A DNA stretch of 64,000 nucleotides from JABDJX01 sp039942715 (lineage in GTDB: Bacteria; Pseudomonadota; Alphaproteobacteria; Rhodobacterales; Rhodobacteraceae), in assembly GCA_039942715.1 (NCBI GenBank), contig JBDVBY010000004.1:189023-253022 (forward strand), in the 5' to 3' direction. The position numbers were made by a program, and so were the translations under genes. Shown here piece by piece: positions 8,454-17,028 of this stretch. The notes under the pieces were generated by a model, which did no database searches, had not been told where the DNA came from, and saw only the letters and a program-made list of their open reading frames with translations. Each line of letters begins with the position of its first letter. The first letter of the stretch is position 1.

Positions 8454-9455
8454 ATGGTGCAAGACGCTGTATATGACGCGCTTTTGCGGCACCTGATGGG
8501 GCCGTTGGTCCAATACTATGATGATCCCACGGTGACTGAGATCATGATCAATGGTCCTGACGAGGTTTTCATCGACGGTCGCGGTGGCGTTCAAAAGGTT
8601 GCCGAAACAATGCGCGACAGTGCTGCTTTGCGCGCGCTCGCGCGGGTGATCTTACAGTTTTCTGGCAAGCGGCTTGATCCGTTTGATCTCTCACTTGAAG
8701 CGCGCACGCCAAGCCGTGCTCGGGTTCATATCGTGCAGGACCCAGCTGCGCGTGCAGGCATCACCCTTGCCATTCGCCAGTTTGCGACTGATCCGCCGAC
8801 AATCGAGGATTTGGAAAAGTCCGGCTCACTTTCTGGAGAGGCCATCGCCTATCTGCGCGATCAGGTGGTGGGTCACCGCAACATTATTATCTCCGGCGGG
8901 ACTGGTACGGGCAAAACGACGCTGCTTGGAATCCTAAGCCGGATGATGGACCCAACCGAGCGCATTTTGACAATCGAAGATGTGGCCGAACTGGATTTAC
9001 GGATGCCCCATGTGGTGCAGCTCGAAAGCCAGCTACCCGATGCTAAAGGGCGTGGCGGCATTTCGATCCGAGAGCTTTTCCGCGCCGCTTTGCGTATGCG
9101 CCCTGACCGCATCTTGGTGGGCGAGTGTCGCGGCGGCGAGGCGCTGGACATGATCCAGGCAATGAACTCGGGCCACGCGGGCTCTCTCTCCACCGTACAC
9201 GCTGACGATCCGGCGCGCGCGCTTTCACGGCTCGAAACACTTTGCCTGTTGTCAGACGTCGAAGTGCCCATCGTGGCCGTGCGCCGTCAGATTATTGAGG
9301 CGATTGATCTTGTCGTTCAGGTGCAGCGCATTGGCGGCAAACGTCTGGTGATGGAGATTGCCGAGGTGTCGAAAGAGCCGACTGAAAGCGGCCCCTATCT
9401 GATGGCGCCGTTGTTTGTGCGCACCGATGCAGAGGCCGACCTGAAGCGCGTCTGA
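8454..9455 (+). CDS. tadA: CpaF/TadA-family secretion ATPase (short form)
   Basis: 333-residue hexameric secretion ATPase of the TadA/CpaF/TrbB group, expected to power assembly of a Tad-type apparatus at the inner membrane. Motifs: an N-terminal domain with PTVTEIMINGPDEVFID, Walker A GGTGTGKTT at residues 148-156, ELDLRMPHVVQLE Asp-box region, Walker B-type RILVGECRGGEALDM and the His-box GHAGSLSTVHADDP. The ATG at 8454 lies four bases after the stop of mini-peptide 1. It is the first of two CpaF-type ATPases in the same operon and lacks the long N-terminal extension and FHA domain of the second. Usual Tad loci have one, so a division of labour (assembly versus retraction) or a hetero-complex is possible. 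Confidence 0.9.
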   Translation: MVQDAVYDALLRHLMGPLVQYYDDPTVTEIMINGPDEVFIDGRGGVQKVAETMRDSAALRALARVILQFSGKRLDPFDLSLEARTPSRARVHIVQDPAARAGITLAIRQFATDPPTIEDLEKSGSLSGEAIAYLRDQVVGHRNIIISGGTGTGKTTLLGILSRMMDPTERILTIEDVAELDLRMPHVVQLESQLPDAKGRGGISIRELFRAALRMRPDRILVGECRGGEALDMIQAMNSGHAGSLSTVHADDPARALSRLETLCLLSDVEVPIVAVRRQIIEAIDLVVQVQRIGGKRLVMEIAEVSKEPTESGPYLMAPLFVRTDAEADLKRV

Positions 9456-9543
9456 CGCCTCATCGCATTGGAAACGACAACCGCCCTAAGGCTGCCAACA
9501 CTCCTAAGCTGATCCCACAAGACGAAACGACGGAGTTTGAGCC

Positions 9544-9663
9544 ATGTCACTAGAATACTTACTGATTTTTGGCCTTGGCCTGGCAGTCGCCACGCTTCTG
9601 GCAACCATGGGCTCTGACATTGCGACCTTTGTTGTCGACACCGTCCGCGACTTGCTGAGCTGA
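9544..9663 (+). CDS. pilin-like hydrophobic mini-peptide 2 (39 residues)
   Basis: Begins MSLEYLLIFGLGLAV, with one hydrophobic helix, then a short amphipathic tail (DIATFVVDTVRDLLS). ACGGAG precedes the ATG. Its first seven residues are identical to those of mini-peptide 1. It opens a run of three consecutive mini-peptide genes directly before the TadE-like gene, the position where Flp pilin genes might be expected. No prepilin leader. Confidence 0.7.
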   Translation: MSLEYLLIFGLGLAVATLLATMGSDIATFVVDTVRDLLS

Positions 9664-9709
9664 CACGATGAAACAACCACCGAAATTTATGCAGAAAAGG
9701 AACTCTAAC

Positions 9710-9847
9710 ATGACACTCGAAAAGCTTCTGATCTTTGGATTTGCTCTCGCCGTTTTGATGGCCGTGTCGACCATGGGTGCGAACATGTGGACCGACCGGA
9801 CGTCAAAAAACACTGATTTTCAGGACACGATTGACAACATCAACTAA
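9710..9847 (+). CDS. pilin-like hydrophobic mini-peptide 3 (45 residues)
   Basis: Begins MTLEKLLIFGFALAV; one hydrophobic helix followed by a hydrophilic tail ending DTIDNIN. AAAAGGAA lies eight bases upstream of the ATG. An in-frame ATG at 9668 would add 14 residues (MKQPPKFMQKRNSN), a basic extension faintly like a leader but without a Gly at the cleavage point. The shorter form is preferred because it aligns with its neighbours and has the better ribosome site. Confidence 0.65.
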   Translation: MTLEKLLIFGFALAVLMAVSTMGANMWTDRTSKNTDFQDTIDNIN

Positions 9848-9861
9848 GGGAGCCGGGCAAA

Positions 9862-10011
9862 ATGGCCATCGAAAAGCTGCTCATATTCGGAGTTGCCTTA
9901 GCCATTTTGGCAGCGGTGGCAACACTGGCGGACACCACAGGCACCACACGTGAGACCGAGAAAACGGACTACATCACCGAAATGAACGCACTCAAGGCCA
10001 AGGCGCCATGA
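9862..10011 (+). CDS. pilin-like hydrophobic mini-peptide 4 (49 residues)
   Basis: Begins MAIEKLLIFGVALAI; the segment EKLLIFG is identical to mini-peptide 3. The helix is followed by a charged, threonine-rich tail (TTGTTRETEKTD). AGGGAG precedes the ATG and the stop overlaps the TadE-like start (ATGA), so it is coupled to the apparatus genes. Probably a tandem duplicate of mini-peptide 3 that has diverged at the tail. Confidence 0.7.
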   Translation: MAIEKLLIFGVALAILAAVATLADTTGTTRETEKTDYITEMNALKAKAP

Positions 10012-10646
10012 GTTTTCTTTTCAAACACAGACGCGCCAGTGTGGGGCTAGAGGCTGTGATGGCCCTGCCCGTCATAATGGTGCTTTTTGGTGCGGTCGCG
10101 CAGGTTCTGATCACGTCGCAGTCGCGCGTGCATCTGGAACAGGCCGCATACGCTGCCGCGCGCAGTGCTTTGGCTTACAAATGCCCGCCGCGAACGCTGT
10201 CGATAAACTTCCTGCGCACCGAGTGTTTCCGAAACCGAAGTGGTCTTGATGCCATTGCCCAGCGCAAGGCGGAAGACGCAGCACGTTGGGCGCTTGTTGC
10301 CGCTGCCCCGACCACAGGTGCTGCTTTCGCGCGCGGGTGTAGCGTGCCCGATGCTGGTGTCGAAGTCATGACAGGTGGCAATCGGATCGCCGGGCGTGAT
10401 CAGGCGCTGCGTAACGCGCTCTGCTACGTTCAAGAGACCGCCAACCTGCGCGTTGAACTGGAGTGGGTTACCACTGGTGGCTTGCCGATTAGCCTATCAG
10501 AACGAGTGCCGATCCGCGCCACGGTTCATTTCCGCTATCCCCTTTCGACACCGTTTCGCCGTTTCCTGATGAACCAAGGGATCAGTGGCAAACGTGGCGA
10601 CGGCACCTATTGGCGCGAAAGCAGCGCGACAGTAGTGCTGATATGA
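10008..10646 (+). CDS. tadE: TadE-like pseudopilin
   Basis: 212-residue protein with a basic N-terminus (KHRR), then ASVGLEAVMALPVIM as the start of a membrane helix: the pattern of a TadE-family pseudopilin. The Glu falls at +5 if processing occurs after Ala15... of RRA, though the usual residue before the cut is Gly. The rest is predicted extracytoplasmic and contains four cysteines that could form disulfides. ATGA overlaps on both sides tie it to mini-peptide 4 and the TadG-like gene. Expected role: minor subunit of a Tad-type fibre or platform. Confidence 0.8.
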   Translation: MSFLFKHRRASVGLEAVMALPVIMVLFGAVAQVLITSQSRVHLEQAAYAAARSALAYKCPPRTLSINFLRTECFRNRSGLDAIAQRKAEDAARWALVAAAPTTGAAFARGCSVPDAGVEVMTGGNRIAGRDQALRNALCYVQETANLRVELEWVTTGGLPISLSERVPIRATVHFRYPLSTPFRRFLMNQGISGKRGDGTYWRESSATVVLI

Positions 10647-12319
10647 TCCGCCGCTTTCTTTCGCGCCGCCGCAAAGGGGCGATGGCCATGGTCGCCCTTG
10701 CTGGCATGGTGCCCGTCACCGCGATGATGTCTGCAAACATCAACACAAGCCAAATGGTCGATGACCGCCGCCAAGTGCAAGACGCCGCCGACGCGCTGGC
10801 CACGATGCACGGCACATGGAGCGCGCGTGCGCTCAACATCATCTCGATGAACAACGTCACCGCCGCACAGCTTTTGTCTGTTTCGGTCGGCTCTGAGGCG
10901 CTGTTTTTCACCAACAACGAAATCATCATCGCCGCCGGTTTGGCCACTGGTCGGATTACCGGACATGCCGGCCAAGAGTGCAGCTATAGAACGCCACCGC
11001 CAGTCAGCGCCATTGAAAGTGCATGGGTTGGGATTTGTCGCACGTGGCACACTTTGCTGACATTCCCGGCGCAGTTGGCGATGGTCCGCGCCTTTGACAG
11101 CAACAGCGATTTCGACCCGGTGCACGGGATCAAGACCGCAACCAAAGCGCTTGAAGCGATTGACGGCATGAACAATGCTTTGGCCCGCCGCCATCCGCGC
11201 GCGATGGCCGAGATTGCCGAAGACTATCGCACGCTGCTCGACATTCAGGATCATCACTTTGCCGATCCTTGCGACGGACCGGTGGCCAACAACACCTGCC
11301 GTCAGACCAACACCGGCGATGGTATGGCTTTGCCACTTGAGAGCGCTGCCTTTGCCGCGCATCTGCGTCTGCAAACGGTGATGCGGGTGGGCACAACGGT
11401 GAATGACACGACATTTGCTGAACGTGGCTTCCCACGCGGCGAAGGCCCCATGGAGTATGGCGGCAGCACCACCCGCCCTAGGCTTGAGAACCACATCAAC
11501 AATATCACCGAGATCGGCAACACGCTTTATGAGTTCGACCGGTTTTACGACAGCCGGATTTCGCACATGCCAAGGCATCCGTTTTCCGGGCCCGGCACGG
11601 CGCTGTTTCCTGGGTTTCAGGGCTTACCGGAGCGCGCGTATCGCGGCGATCCATTTGTCGATCGCAACCGAGATATCTGGGACATTCTTGAGCCGATTTA
11701 TGAAGGCATCATACCGATCTTGCGCACGGTACTTGGTGTTGCCCGCAACGTTTACATCTTTGGTTTTGACGAGCACAACCAGTACCTTTTCCAAAGCGAA
11801 CAGGGCCGCACCTCTAACAACTCATTCTTTCGCAACTACACCACTGCCTATGGCGCGATACTGCTCGGAGACATGCGCACCAACTTTCCGCTTGGTTTTG
11901 ATCTTGGGCGCTTTGAGCTGGTTACCATGTCGCCGGTGCCCGAGACTTTTCAGCTTGAAGACATTGATCCCGGCCCGTGGAACCTGCTTCCACCAGTCGA
12001 GCCACGCACGATGCCTGAGGCGTTTCATGTTCTGGGCTTCGCATTAAAAGACAAGTCGCGCAGGCTGTCTGAAATTGTGATCCCGACTTCAGTCGACACC
12101 CATACCGGCTATGGACAAACCGGCGTTTTCAATCCCGATGGTGCAACGCTTTATTCGCAAAACTGGCAATCAAAGCTGATGCCGGCAACGCGTCTTGATG
12201 ACGTGCGCCGTGCCAGCCGCGATCTGGCGCGTCAGGCCCGTGATGGTTTTGATGATCTGGCCGACACGCTGCAACAGGTGCAGAGCACCGGCAGCTGGGG
12301 GCGAGTTAATGCGCACTAA
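10643..12319 (+). CDS. TadG-like pseudopilin with a large exported domain
   Basis: 558-residue protein. The N-terminus RRRKGAMAMVALAGMVPVTA is the basic-leader/Gly/hydrophobic pattern of TadG-type proteins, followed by NTSQMVDDRRQVQDAADALA, the conserved region after the helix in that family. The remaining 500 residues are exported and not recognised; canonical TadG has a VWA domain, which I do not see here. The ATG at 10643 overlaps the TadE stop (ATGA); an upstream in-frame start at 10610 is less likely. The stop lies inside the next gene's start. Probably a minor subunit or tip protein. Confidence 0.75.
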   Translation: MIRRFLSRRRKGAMAMVALAGMVPVTAMMSANINTSQMVDDRRQVQDAADALATMHGTWSARALNIISMNNVTAAQLLSVSVGSEALFFTNNEIIIAAGLATGRITGHAGQECSYRTPPPVSAIESAWVGICRTWHTLLTFPAQLAMVRAFDSNSDFDPVHGIKTATKALEAIDGMNNALARRHPRAMAEIAEDYRTLLDIQDHHFADPCDGPVANNTCRQTNTGDGMALPLESAAFAAHLRLQTVMRVGTTVNDTTFAERGFPRGEGPMEYGGSTTRPRLENHINNITEIGNTLYEFDRFYDSRISHMPRHPFSGPGTALFPGFQGLPERAYRGDPFVDRNRDIWDILEPIYEGIIPILRTVLGVARNVYIFGFDEHNQYLFQSEQGRTSNNSFFRNYTTAYGAILLGDMRTNFPLGFDLGRFELVTMSPVPETFQLEDIDPGPWNLLPPVEPRTMPEAFHVLGFALKDKSRRLSEIVIPTSVDTHTGYGQTGVFNPDGATLYSQNWQSKLMPATRLDDVRRASRDLARQARDGFDDLADTLQQVQSTGSWGRVNAH

Positions 12320-12914
12320 CCGCCGTGGCTCTGTCACCATCGAGATGCTGATGATCATCCCCATTGCGATCATCATGATCCTGCTGGGCCGTTTCATTCT
12401 TGAGGCCTCGCTGAACCGCCAGGAAGTCTCTGTATATGCACGCGGCTCTGCGATCACCGCAGGCCTGGCGCGATCAACCAATATGTTTCGCTGTCGCTTC
12501 AATGATGAGGCGTTCGATGGTCGCGCTGCTGTGGATCAAACCGAGACAGTGCGCTGCAATCGCCGCGATGCTGAGACCGGGTTGTCGCGCGAACAGCCCA
12601 TGTGGGACGAGGTTGAAGACGGTGCCGCACCTTGGGACGAAATCCTGCGCGATGTGAAACCATCTCAAAGCCCACGCGACATGGTGGCGCGCGCCAATAG
12701 TGTCATGACCCTGACAAGCCCTGCGTTCCTGGCGCAGCAAAATCCAAGAGAGGCCGATCAGGTCTATCTCGCGCCCGAAGACGTTCTTTGGGCTCATGAT
12801 GAAGACCAGTTGGCCGAGGGCCATGATGTGGTGATCTGGGAAGAGCTTTGCCTTGAGGCCACCTACCAACTTTTCCCAAATGTCTTTCCAAATGCCGGGA
12901 GGCCCCGATGTTAA
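12309..12914 (+). CDS. TadE/TadF-like pseudopilin with a canonical class III cleavage site
   Basis: 201-residue protein starting MRTNRRGSVTIEMLMIIPIA. Cutting after Gly7 leaves SVTIE with Glu at +5, a classic prepilin-peptidase site, and the A24 peptidase gene is in the same operon. The rest is an exported, acidic domain with three cysteines (MFRCRF, VRCNRR, EELCLEA). The start overlaps the preceding gene by 11 bases; a longer frame from 12195 is rejected because it runs antiparallel in composition and lacks a ribosome site. Expected to be a minor pseudopilin. Confidence 0.8.
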   Translation: MRTNRRGSVTIEMLMIIPIAIIMILLGRFILEASLNRQEVSVYARGSAITAGLARSTNMFRCRFNDEAFDGRAAVDQTETVRCNRRDAETGLSREQPMWDEVEDGAAPWDEILRDVKPSQSPRDMVARANSVMTLTSPAFLAQQNPREADQVYLAPEDVLWAHDEDQLAEGHDVVIWEELCLEATYQLFPNVFPNAGRPRC

Positions 12915-13534
12915 AATCCATTCTCACCGCCGCCACCGTGTTTTTGGCCGCACCTGTTCAAGCCGAAACCCTGCGCCAGTTTCACGCAGAAACCTCCACA
13001 CCGTTGTCAGAAATCGCAACTGCGCTGGAACAGCGCCTGCCGGAAAACATGGTCGCGCCGCTTGGTAAAGACACGCTCACGGTCGCCTATTCCGGCAACC
13101 GCGTGCCACCCGCTTTGGCTGGTTTTTTAGAGGCATCGTTTGAAAATCTCTCACCCGACACTTTGAGGATCGGCAGAACACTCAGCCTTTCGCTTACCCT
13201 ACAAGGTGGCGAGGCAGGCACCGTTATGTCTCTGATGATGATGGGTAATTTTCCAAGCTCTCGCGTCGCACTGCTAAAAGACAGTGTGATGATGATGGAT
13301 GGCAGCGGGCCGGGCGGCTGTTCTGGGCAAGTTGTATTGCGCCATCTGAAGTCTGCCGAAGAAACTGCAAGCGACTATGTCAGCGCACTGAAAGACGACG
13401 GATTCGCGTTCCCTGAAACGGACCCCGACGAGGTATCGTTTTTTATCGGACATGCCCCGGATTGTCAGATCGCCATGTACCTTCACCCTGAACAAGACAC
13501 GACAATGGTTGTCATTCGATATCTGGAGGACTGA
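12908..13534 (+). CDS. periplasmic hypothetical protein of the Tad-like operon
   Basis: 208-residue protein with a signal peptide (LKSILTAATVFLAAPVQA) cut before ETLRQ. Methionine-rich patches (VMSLMMMGNF, DSVMMMDG) and two cysteines are visible; the fold is not recognised. The ATG overlaps the preceding stop by seven bases and its own stop overlaps the CpaB-like start by one base, so it is translated as part of the apparatus. It could be a periplasmic chaperone or a pilotin-like factor; no motif supports a choice. Confidence 0.65.
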   Translation: MLKSILTAATVFLAAPVQAETLRQFHAETSTPLSEIATALEQRLPENMVAPLGKDTLTVAYSGNRVPPALAGFLEASFENLSPDTLRIGRTLSLSLTLQGGEAGTVMSLMMMGNFPSSRVALLKDSVMMMDGSGPGGCSGQVVLRHLKSAEETASDYVSALKDDGFAFPETDPDEVSFFIGHAPDCQIAMYLHPEQDTTMVVIRYLED

Positions 13535-14241
13535 TGCGCAACATCTTTTATCTTCTCGCCGCCGTGCTCTCATTCGGAGTTGGCTGGTTTTACTACCAGC
13601 AGGTTTCCGAACAGACCGCAACAATGTCAAAGCTACGCCTTTTGGCTCAAGACGGGCTGGTGATCAAAGCTGGCACTGTGGTCGATGATGCCTTCATCGA
13701 AGAATTTGTGATCGCGCAACCTATGCCGGTTTCACTGGCCCCTGATTTCACCTGGGCGCTTGGCGATGATCCGGTAACTTTGATCAACCTCAAGGGCCGT
13801 GTCTTTGGACAAGACGTCGCCGCAGGAAGCTTTTTGCAGCGCGCGCATTTCTTTGCCGAACGTCAGATTGATTTCGATATGCGTATTTTGCCCGGCAACC
13901 GCGCGTTTTCCATCCCGGTTGAGCCTGATCGTGGCGTTGGTGTCTTTGTCACCCCCGGTGCCCATGTGGATGTGATCGGTCCTTTTATGGACGATGACGA
14001 GAACATCGTTACGCGGCCCCTGCTGGTGAATGCTCAAGTCATGGCCGTTGGCGAATTTGACACCACAGCGGCCTTTCAGGACGAAGAAAACCCCGAGTAC
14101 AAGAACGTCACGCTGCAGGCGCCCGCCGCCGATGTCGAAGCGTTTCTGACGATGGAAGTGCTAAGCGTGAACGACCTGACGCTTGTAATGCGCAACCCCT
14201 GCGAAGGCGAAGCAACAACATGCGTGGGCTTGGGCCAATGA
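13534..14241 (+). CDS. cpaB: CpaB/RcpC-like Flp pilus assembly protein
   Basis: 235-residue protein with an N-terminal membrane anchor (about residues 4-20), then a SAF-like segment (LVIKAGTVVDDAFIEE) and the family hallmark RAFSIPVEPDRGVGVFVTPG followed by HVDVIG. CpaB/RcpC is a periplasmic component that works with the secretin in canonical Tad systems; here no secretin gene is visible. The two cysteines near the end (NPCEGEATTC) could form a disulfide. Translationally coupled to the FHA-ATPase gene by an ATGA overlap. Confidence 0.85.
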   Translation: MRNIFYLLAAVLSFGVGWFYYQQVSEQTATMSKLRLLAQDGLVIKAGTVVDDAFIEEFVIAQPMPVSLAPDFTWALGDDPVTLINLKGRVFGQDVAAGSFLQRAHFFAERQIDFDMRILPGNRAFSIPVEPDRGVGVFVTPGAHVDVIGPFMDDDENIVTRPLLVNAQVMAVGEFDTTAAFQDEENPEYKNVTLQAPAADVEAFLTMEVLSVNDLTLVMRNPCEGEATTCVGLGQ

Positions 14242-16181
14242 GCGTTGCGCGCGCCCATATTCGGGTTTGTGACGCTTATGGCAACCGCAAAGCCGCGGTC
14301 GCCTTGGATGGAACGTTTTACGAGTTGGGCAGCGATTTAGCCCGTGCAGCCGCCCCGGACTACATCCTGCTGTCCGGATCCGGAGTGGCACCGCGTCATG
14401 CACGGTTGATGTTTGTTGATGGTGCGTGGCACGTTATTGCCCTGACGCCAGTGGGTGCGCGGGTGGGTCGGCGCGAAATAAAGAAAGACGAACAAACGCC
14501 CCTGGACAGCGCTGTTGAGCTTTGGCTGGGCAACAATATGCTTCAGCTTTTGCTGCCCAATACATCGATTAGCGATGTGGTCACGAACTCTGAATTAAGC
14601 GACGTCGAGCTGATGATGAACGAGGCGCTGCTCGACTTCGAAGACCGTCGCCGCGATTTGTTTGACGGGGACGCAGCGCAACGTGAGGCGCTCTTAGCTG
14701 CGGAGCTAGATCGCCTGATTGACCTCGAACTCGACCTTGCAGGCAAGCCCGGCATGGTCGCAACGATCAACCGTTATTGTGCAGAGGCTTTGCGGCGGCC
14801 CCTGATCTCGGCCTGTCTGATGAGCGGCACGCGCGGCGATATCGAGCTTGCCTATTCGCAGCTAAACACCGAACAGCGCGCGCAAGCCGTTGAATTACGG
14901 GAAGAACTTGCATCCGAACTGCGTTTATCAATGACCGCTGACAGCACTGCTGATGATCTTGAAAAACTGCATGCAAGCTTTGGCGAGGCTTACAAAGCCA
15001 TCTCTGGCATGATTGGTGAAACCTTCAAACTGGCCCTGATCCGCGATGCTGTGCGCGAAAAAGTGCTGGGGCTTTTCTTCCGCCTCGGCCCGATCCAATT
15101 CCTGCTGGATATCGAAGCGATCTCGGAAATCATGGTTTGCGGACCTGATCGCATCTTCGTTGAGAAGGGCAACGCCATGTTCGAAACCGGGCTTGGATTT
15201 GCCTCGGAAAACGAGCTTTTCACAGTGGCCGCCCGTATCGCTGGTCGCGACGGCAAACAGTTGACCGAAGGCGCGCCGCTCGCGGATGCCCGACTGGAGG
15301 ATGGCAGCCGCTCTAATATCGTCGCCTCGCCCACAGCGCTGAACGGGCTGTCTCTCACCATCCGCAAGTTTGGCAACAAACATTGGAAGGTGTCCGATCT
15401 GCGCCGCAACCGCGCGATGTCATTGCCGATGGAGCGTTTTTTAGAAGCCGCCGTTTTAGCACGCAAGAACGTGATTATTTCCGGCGGCACCGGGTCTGGA
15501 AAAACAACGTTGCTCAACGCGCTCGCGATGTTTGTACCCAACGATGAACGCATCGTAACGATTGAAGACACTTCGGAGTTAAGGCTCAAGAACCGCAACC
15601 TTGTCACGCTTGAAGCACGGCGCGCCAATGTTGATGGACGCGGCGAAATTTCAATTCGCGACCTTGTGAAGAACGCCCTACGTATGCGACCTGATCGCAT
15701 TGTCGTTGGCGAATGTCGTGGTGGCGAGACGCTCGATATGTTGCAGGCGATGAACACCGGGCATTCCGGTTCGATGACGACTGCGCACGCAAACTCGCCG
15801 CAAGATTTGATCCTGCGATTGGAGACCATGGTGCTGCAATCGGGTCAGGACCTGCCCATTCATGCGATCCGTCAACAGATCAGTGCCGCGATTGATTTGG
15901 TAGTACAGGTGCGTAAAACGCCGTCCCTAGATCCGGGCGCCGCCCCGTTGGCGCGTCAACGCACAATTGTCGAGATTGCTGAGTTGGGCGATTTTGACCC
16001 CGACACCGGGCAAATTCCGGTCAACCCAATCTTCGAGTTAGCCCGCGACGACGGCATGCTGCGTCATACGATTTCTGGCTACATCCCCAGCTTTTTTGAG
16101 GAAATGGCCGAGCGCGATCTGATCCGCATCGAGACCTTCTTTGAAGAGAGCGAAACCGACGAGGCTCGCCATGCCGCATGA
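14238..16181 (+). CDS. cpaF: FHA-domain/CpaF fusion secretion ATPase
   Basis: 647-residue fusion. Residues about 8-107 look like an FHA domain: GTFYELGSD, then SGSGVAPRHARLMFVDG, the S-x-x-H core of the phosphopeptide-binding loop, and a final LWLGNNMLQLLL strand. A helical linker follows, then a CpaF ATPase with EISEIMVCGPDRIFVE, Walker A GGTGSGKTT (416-424), RIVVGECRGGETLDM and GHSGSMTTAHANSP. FHA domains bind phosphothreonine, so the ATPase may be recruited or gated by phosphorylation; that is inference. The start at 14238 is chosen for its ATGA overlap with cpaB. It is larger than the other ATPase of the operon and the N-terminal FHA fusion is unusual for the family. Confidence 0.88.
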   Translation: MSVARAHIRVCDAYGNRKAAVALDGTFYELGSDLARAAAPDYILLSGSGVAPRHARLMFVDGAWHVIALTPVGARVGRREIKKDEQTPLDSAVELWLGNNMLQLLLPNTSISDVVTNSELSDVELMMNEALLDFEDRRRDLFDGDAAQREALLAAELDRLIDLELDLAGKPGMVATINRYCAEALRRPLISACLMSGTRGDIELAYSQLNTEQRAQAVELREELASELRLSMTADSTADDLEKLHASFGEAYKAISGMIGETFKLALIRDAVREKVLGLFFRLGPIQFLLDIEAISEIMVCGPDRIFVEKGNAMFETGLGFASENELFTVAARIAGRDGKQLTEGAPLADARLEDGSRSNIVASPTALNGLSLTIRKFGNKHWKVSDLRRNRAMSLPMERFLEAAVLARKNVIISGGTGSGKTTLLNALAMFVPNDERIVTIEDTSELRLKNRNLVTLEARRANVDGRGEISIRDLVKNALRMRPDRIVVGECRGGETLDMLQAMNTGHSGSMTTAHANSPQDLILRLETMVLQSGQDLPIHAIRQQISAAIDLVVQVRKTPSLDPGAAPLARQRTIVEIAELGDFDPDTGQIPVNPIFELARDDGMLRHTISGYIPSFFEEMAERDLIRIETFFEESETDEARHAA

Positions 16182-17028
16182 CATCCTTAACCCGGTTATG
16201 GCGCTGCTTATCGCGGGCGGGCTTTTTGGTTTGCAAGCCATGGCGATCCCTCTGCTCAACGTTATTTGGGGCGGGATGCCGCAAGAGCGGCGCGATAAGG
16301 TAAGCGATGTGCTGACCTTTCTGATGGGCAAGCCCAGCGATCCGGTGGACACAATCGCCCTTGGCCTTTTCTGCGCACTTGCGCTTGGATTTGCGCTTTC
16401 CGCAATCGGTGCCACTTTGCCAGCGATCATCATGCTGTTGATTTTACTAATGGGCATCCCGGCGTTTATGTATTCGCGTGCCGCCTCGCAACGTGCGCGG
16501 GAACTAGACCTCGCTTTGCCCCTTGCCTTGCAGCAAGTCGCCAATGAAATGGCCGCTGGCGCGACCCTTGAGACCGCCCTAAAGCGTGTGGCCGACACTG
16601 CACCTGCTCCGGCTGACATTGAGATCGGCCGCCTGCAACGACGAGTTGCGATTATGGGTATCGACGAAGCTTTCTCGGAAATGGCCAGGCAGTTGAACGT
16701 GCCAAGCTTTACGCTGACCGCTTCTGTTGTACGCGTCGGCACCTCAAGCGGCGGGCGTTTGATTGAAGCGCTCAAGAACCTTTCACGCACATTGATTGAG
16801 ATTGAACGGCTGAACAAAAAGCTGCGCACTGCTTCCGAAAACGGACGGCGCAACCTCTATCTGATGTCCATCGTCGGCCCAATCGTGGCGGGTGCTGCCT
16901 CCTTTGTTGTTGATCATGAAACCAGCGTTTTGACCGATGGTTTTGGGCAGCTATTGATCGGCGTTGCTGTGCTTTGCTTTTTTGCCGCGCATCTTTTGGG
17001 ACATCGTTTGACACGGGTACAAGTCTGA
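16171..17028 (+). CDS. tadB: TadB-like inner-membrane platform protein
   Basis: 285-residue T2SF-domain protein. Hydrophobic segments lie at both ends, with a cytoplasmic GspF-type domain in the middle (LPLALQQVANEMAAGATLE, then VGTSSGGRLIEALKNLS). With TadC it would form the inner-membrane platform that couples the ATPase to subunit assembly. The ATG at 16171 overlaps the ATPase gene by 11 bases, and its stop overlaps the tadC start (TGATG). Length is typical for TadB. Confidence 0.88.
   Translation: MPHDILNPVMALLIAGGLFGLQAMAIPLLNVIWGGMPQERRDKVSDVLTFLMGKPSDPVDTIALGLFCALALGFALSAIGATLPAIIMLLILLMGIPAFMYSRAASQRARELDLALPLALQQVANEMAAGATLETALKRVADTAPAPADIEIGRLQRRVAIMGIDEAFSEMARQLNVPSFTLTASVVRVGTSSGGRLIEALKNLSRTLIEIERLNKKLRTASENGRRNLYLMSIVGPIVAGAASFVVDHETSVLTDGFGQLLIGVAVLCFFAAHLLGHRLTRVQV

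Noticed and set aside
9668..9709. Upstream in-frame ATG for mini-peptide 3 giving a 14-residue basic extension
   Set aside because: The later ATG has the better ribosome site and aligns with the three sister peptides; the extension lacks Gly at the would-be cleavage point.
10607..11578. Long leftward open frame (about 320 codons) opposite the TadG-like gene
   Set aside because: Its product is rich in His, Arg and Cys with no recognisable motif, and it lies opposite a gene with clear family features and operon coupling.
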